Shown in pieces: positions 61,032-64,000 of a stretch of DNA of 64,000 nt (positions within the stretch are counted from its first letter, which is position 1; each line of letters opens with the position of its first letter). A program made the translations under genes and the position numbers. The stretch covers positions 741,001 to 805,000 of the forward strand of contig NZ_FSQT01000002.1 of assembly GCF_900143515.1 (NCBI RefSeq). The letters are read 5' to 3'. The notes under the pieces were generated by a model, which was not told where the DNA came from, ran no database searches, and saw only the letters and a list, made by a program, of their open reading frames with translations. This stretch comes from Micromonospora cremea (GTDB lineage Bacteria; Actinomycetota; Actinomycetes; Mycobacteriales; Micromonosporaceae).

Positions 61032-64000
<2,969 letters not shown>

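Overview
The window looks like a chromosomal segment of a high-GC actinobacterium, most likely Micromonospora or a close relative in the Micromonosporaceae. This rests on the strong GC bias at third codon positions, frequent GTG starts, GTGA/ATGA gene overlaps, actinobacterial families (DUF397, DUF2637, DUF3618, DUF4233, ECF41 sigma factor, Rne with a long N-terminal extension) and a translational T-box in front of ileS. The genus is an inference from family content; no search was run.

Positions 1 to about 13,750 form an accessory region made of several small mobile or decayed modules. They are: a leaderless-looking serine recombinase followed by an overlapping unknown gene; an unknown gene, a membrane pentapeptide-repeat protein and a coiled-coil protein; small orphan genes; a repeat-rich intergenic stretch (7104-7374) in front of a tightly overlapped four-gene operon of unknown function (7394-9469); a MerR/excisionase-like protein; a PIN-domain protein; and a rotting integrative-conjugative-type remnant with a serine integrase C-terminal fragment, a Replication-relaxation gene broken by a frameshift and a stop, and a frameshifted DUF2637 gene. 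A second array, with a motif every ~20 bp, lies between the last two. A truncated gene at about 13,600 marks the edge.

From 13,689 to about 32,000 the content is ordinary chromosome: NTF2-like, SDR, DegV, phosphatase, rsfS, nadD, a PadR regulator with its FAD monooxygenase, pepN, a CYP152-like P450, an alcohol dehydrogenase with a SRPBCC protein, a glycosyltransferase, and a cluster of small membrane proteins (DUF3618, holin-X type, DUF4383, DUF6766).

From 32,067 to 46,952 is a core block read mainly leftward: obg-rpmA-rplU, a lipoprotein, Rne/Rng, the DUF2344 protein (apparently with a non-canonical ATC start), its radical SAM partner, an acyltransferase, and ileS with its T-box leader. From 47,028 on there are an ArsR-type regulator with an ABC-2 exporter, an acyltransferase, an ECF41 sigma factor with its carboxymuconolactone-decarboxylase partner, ndk, a membrane-VOC fusion, DUF4233-folC-valS, and finally the 5S and most of the 23S rRNA gene on the minus strand (the 23S 5' end and the 16S gene lie beyond the window).

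The best candidates for something undescribed are the 7104-9518 module (phased repeats plus four overlapping unknown genes, with an extreme cluster of GGWCC sites inside the coding sequence), the phased CTGACAG array at 12268-12397, the dispersed GTTGATCATGA hairpins, and a shared extracytoplasmic domain in two membrane proteins.
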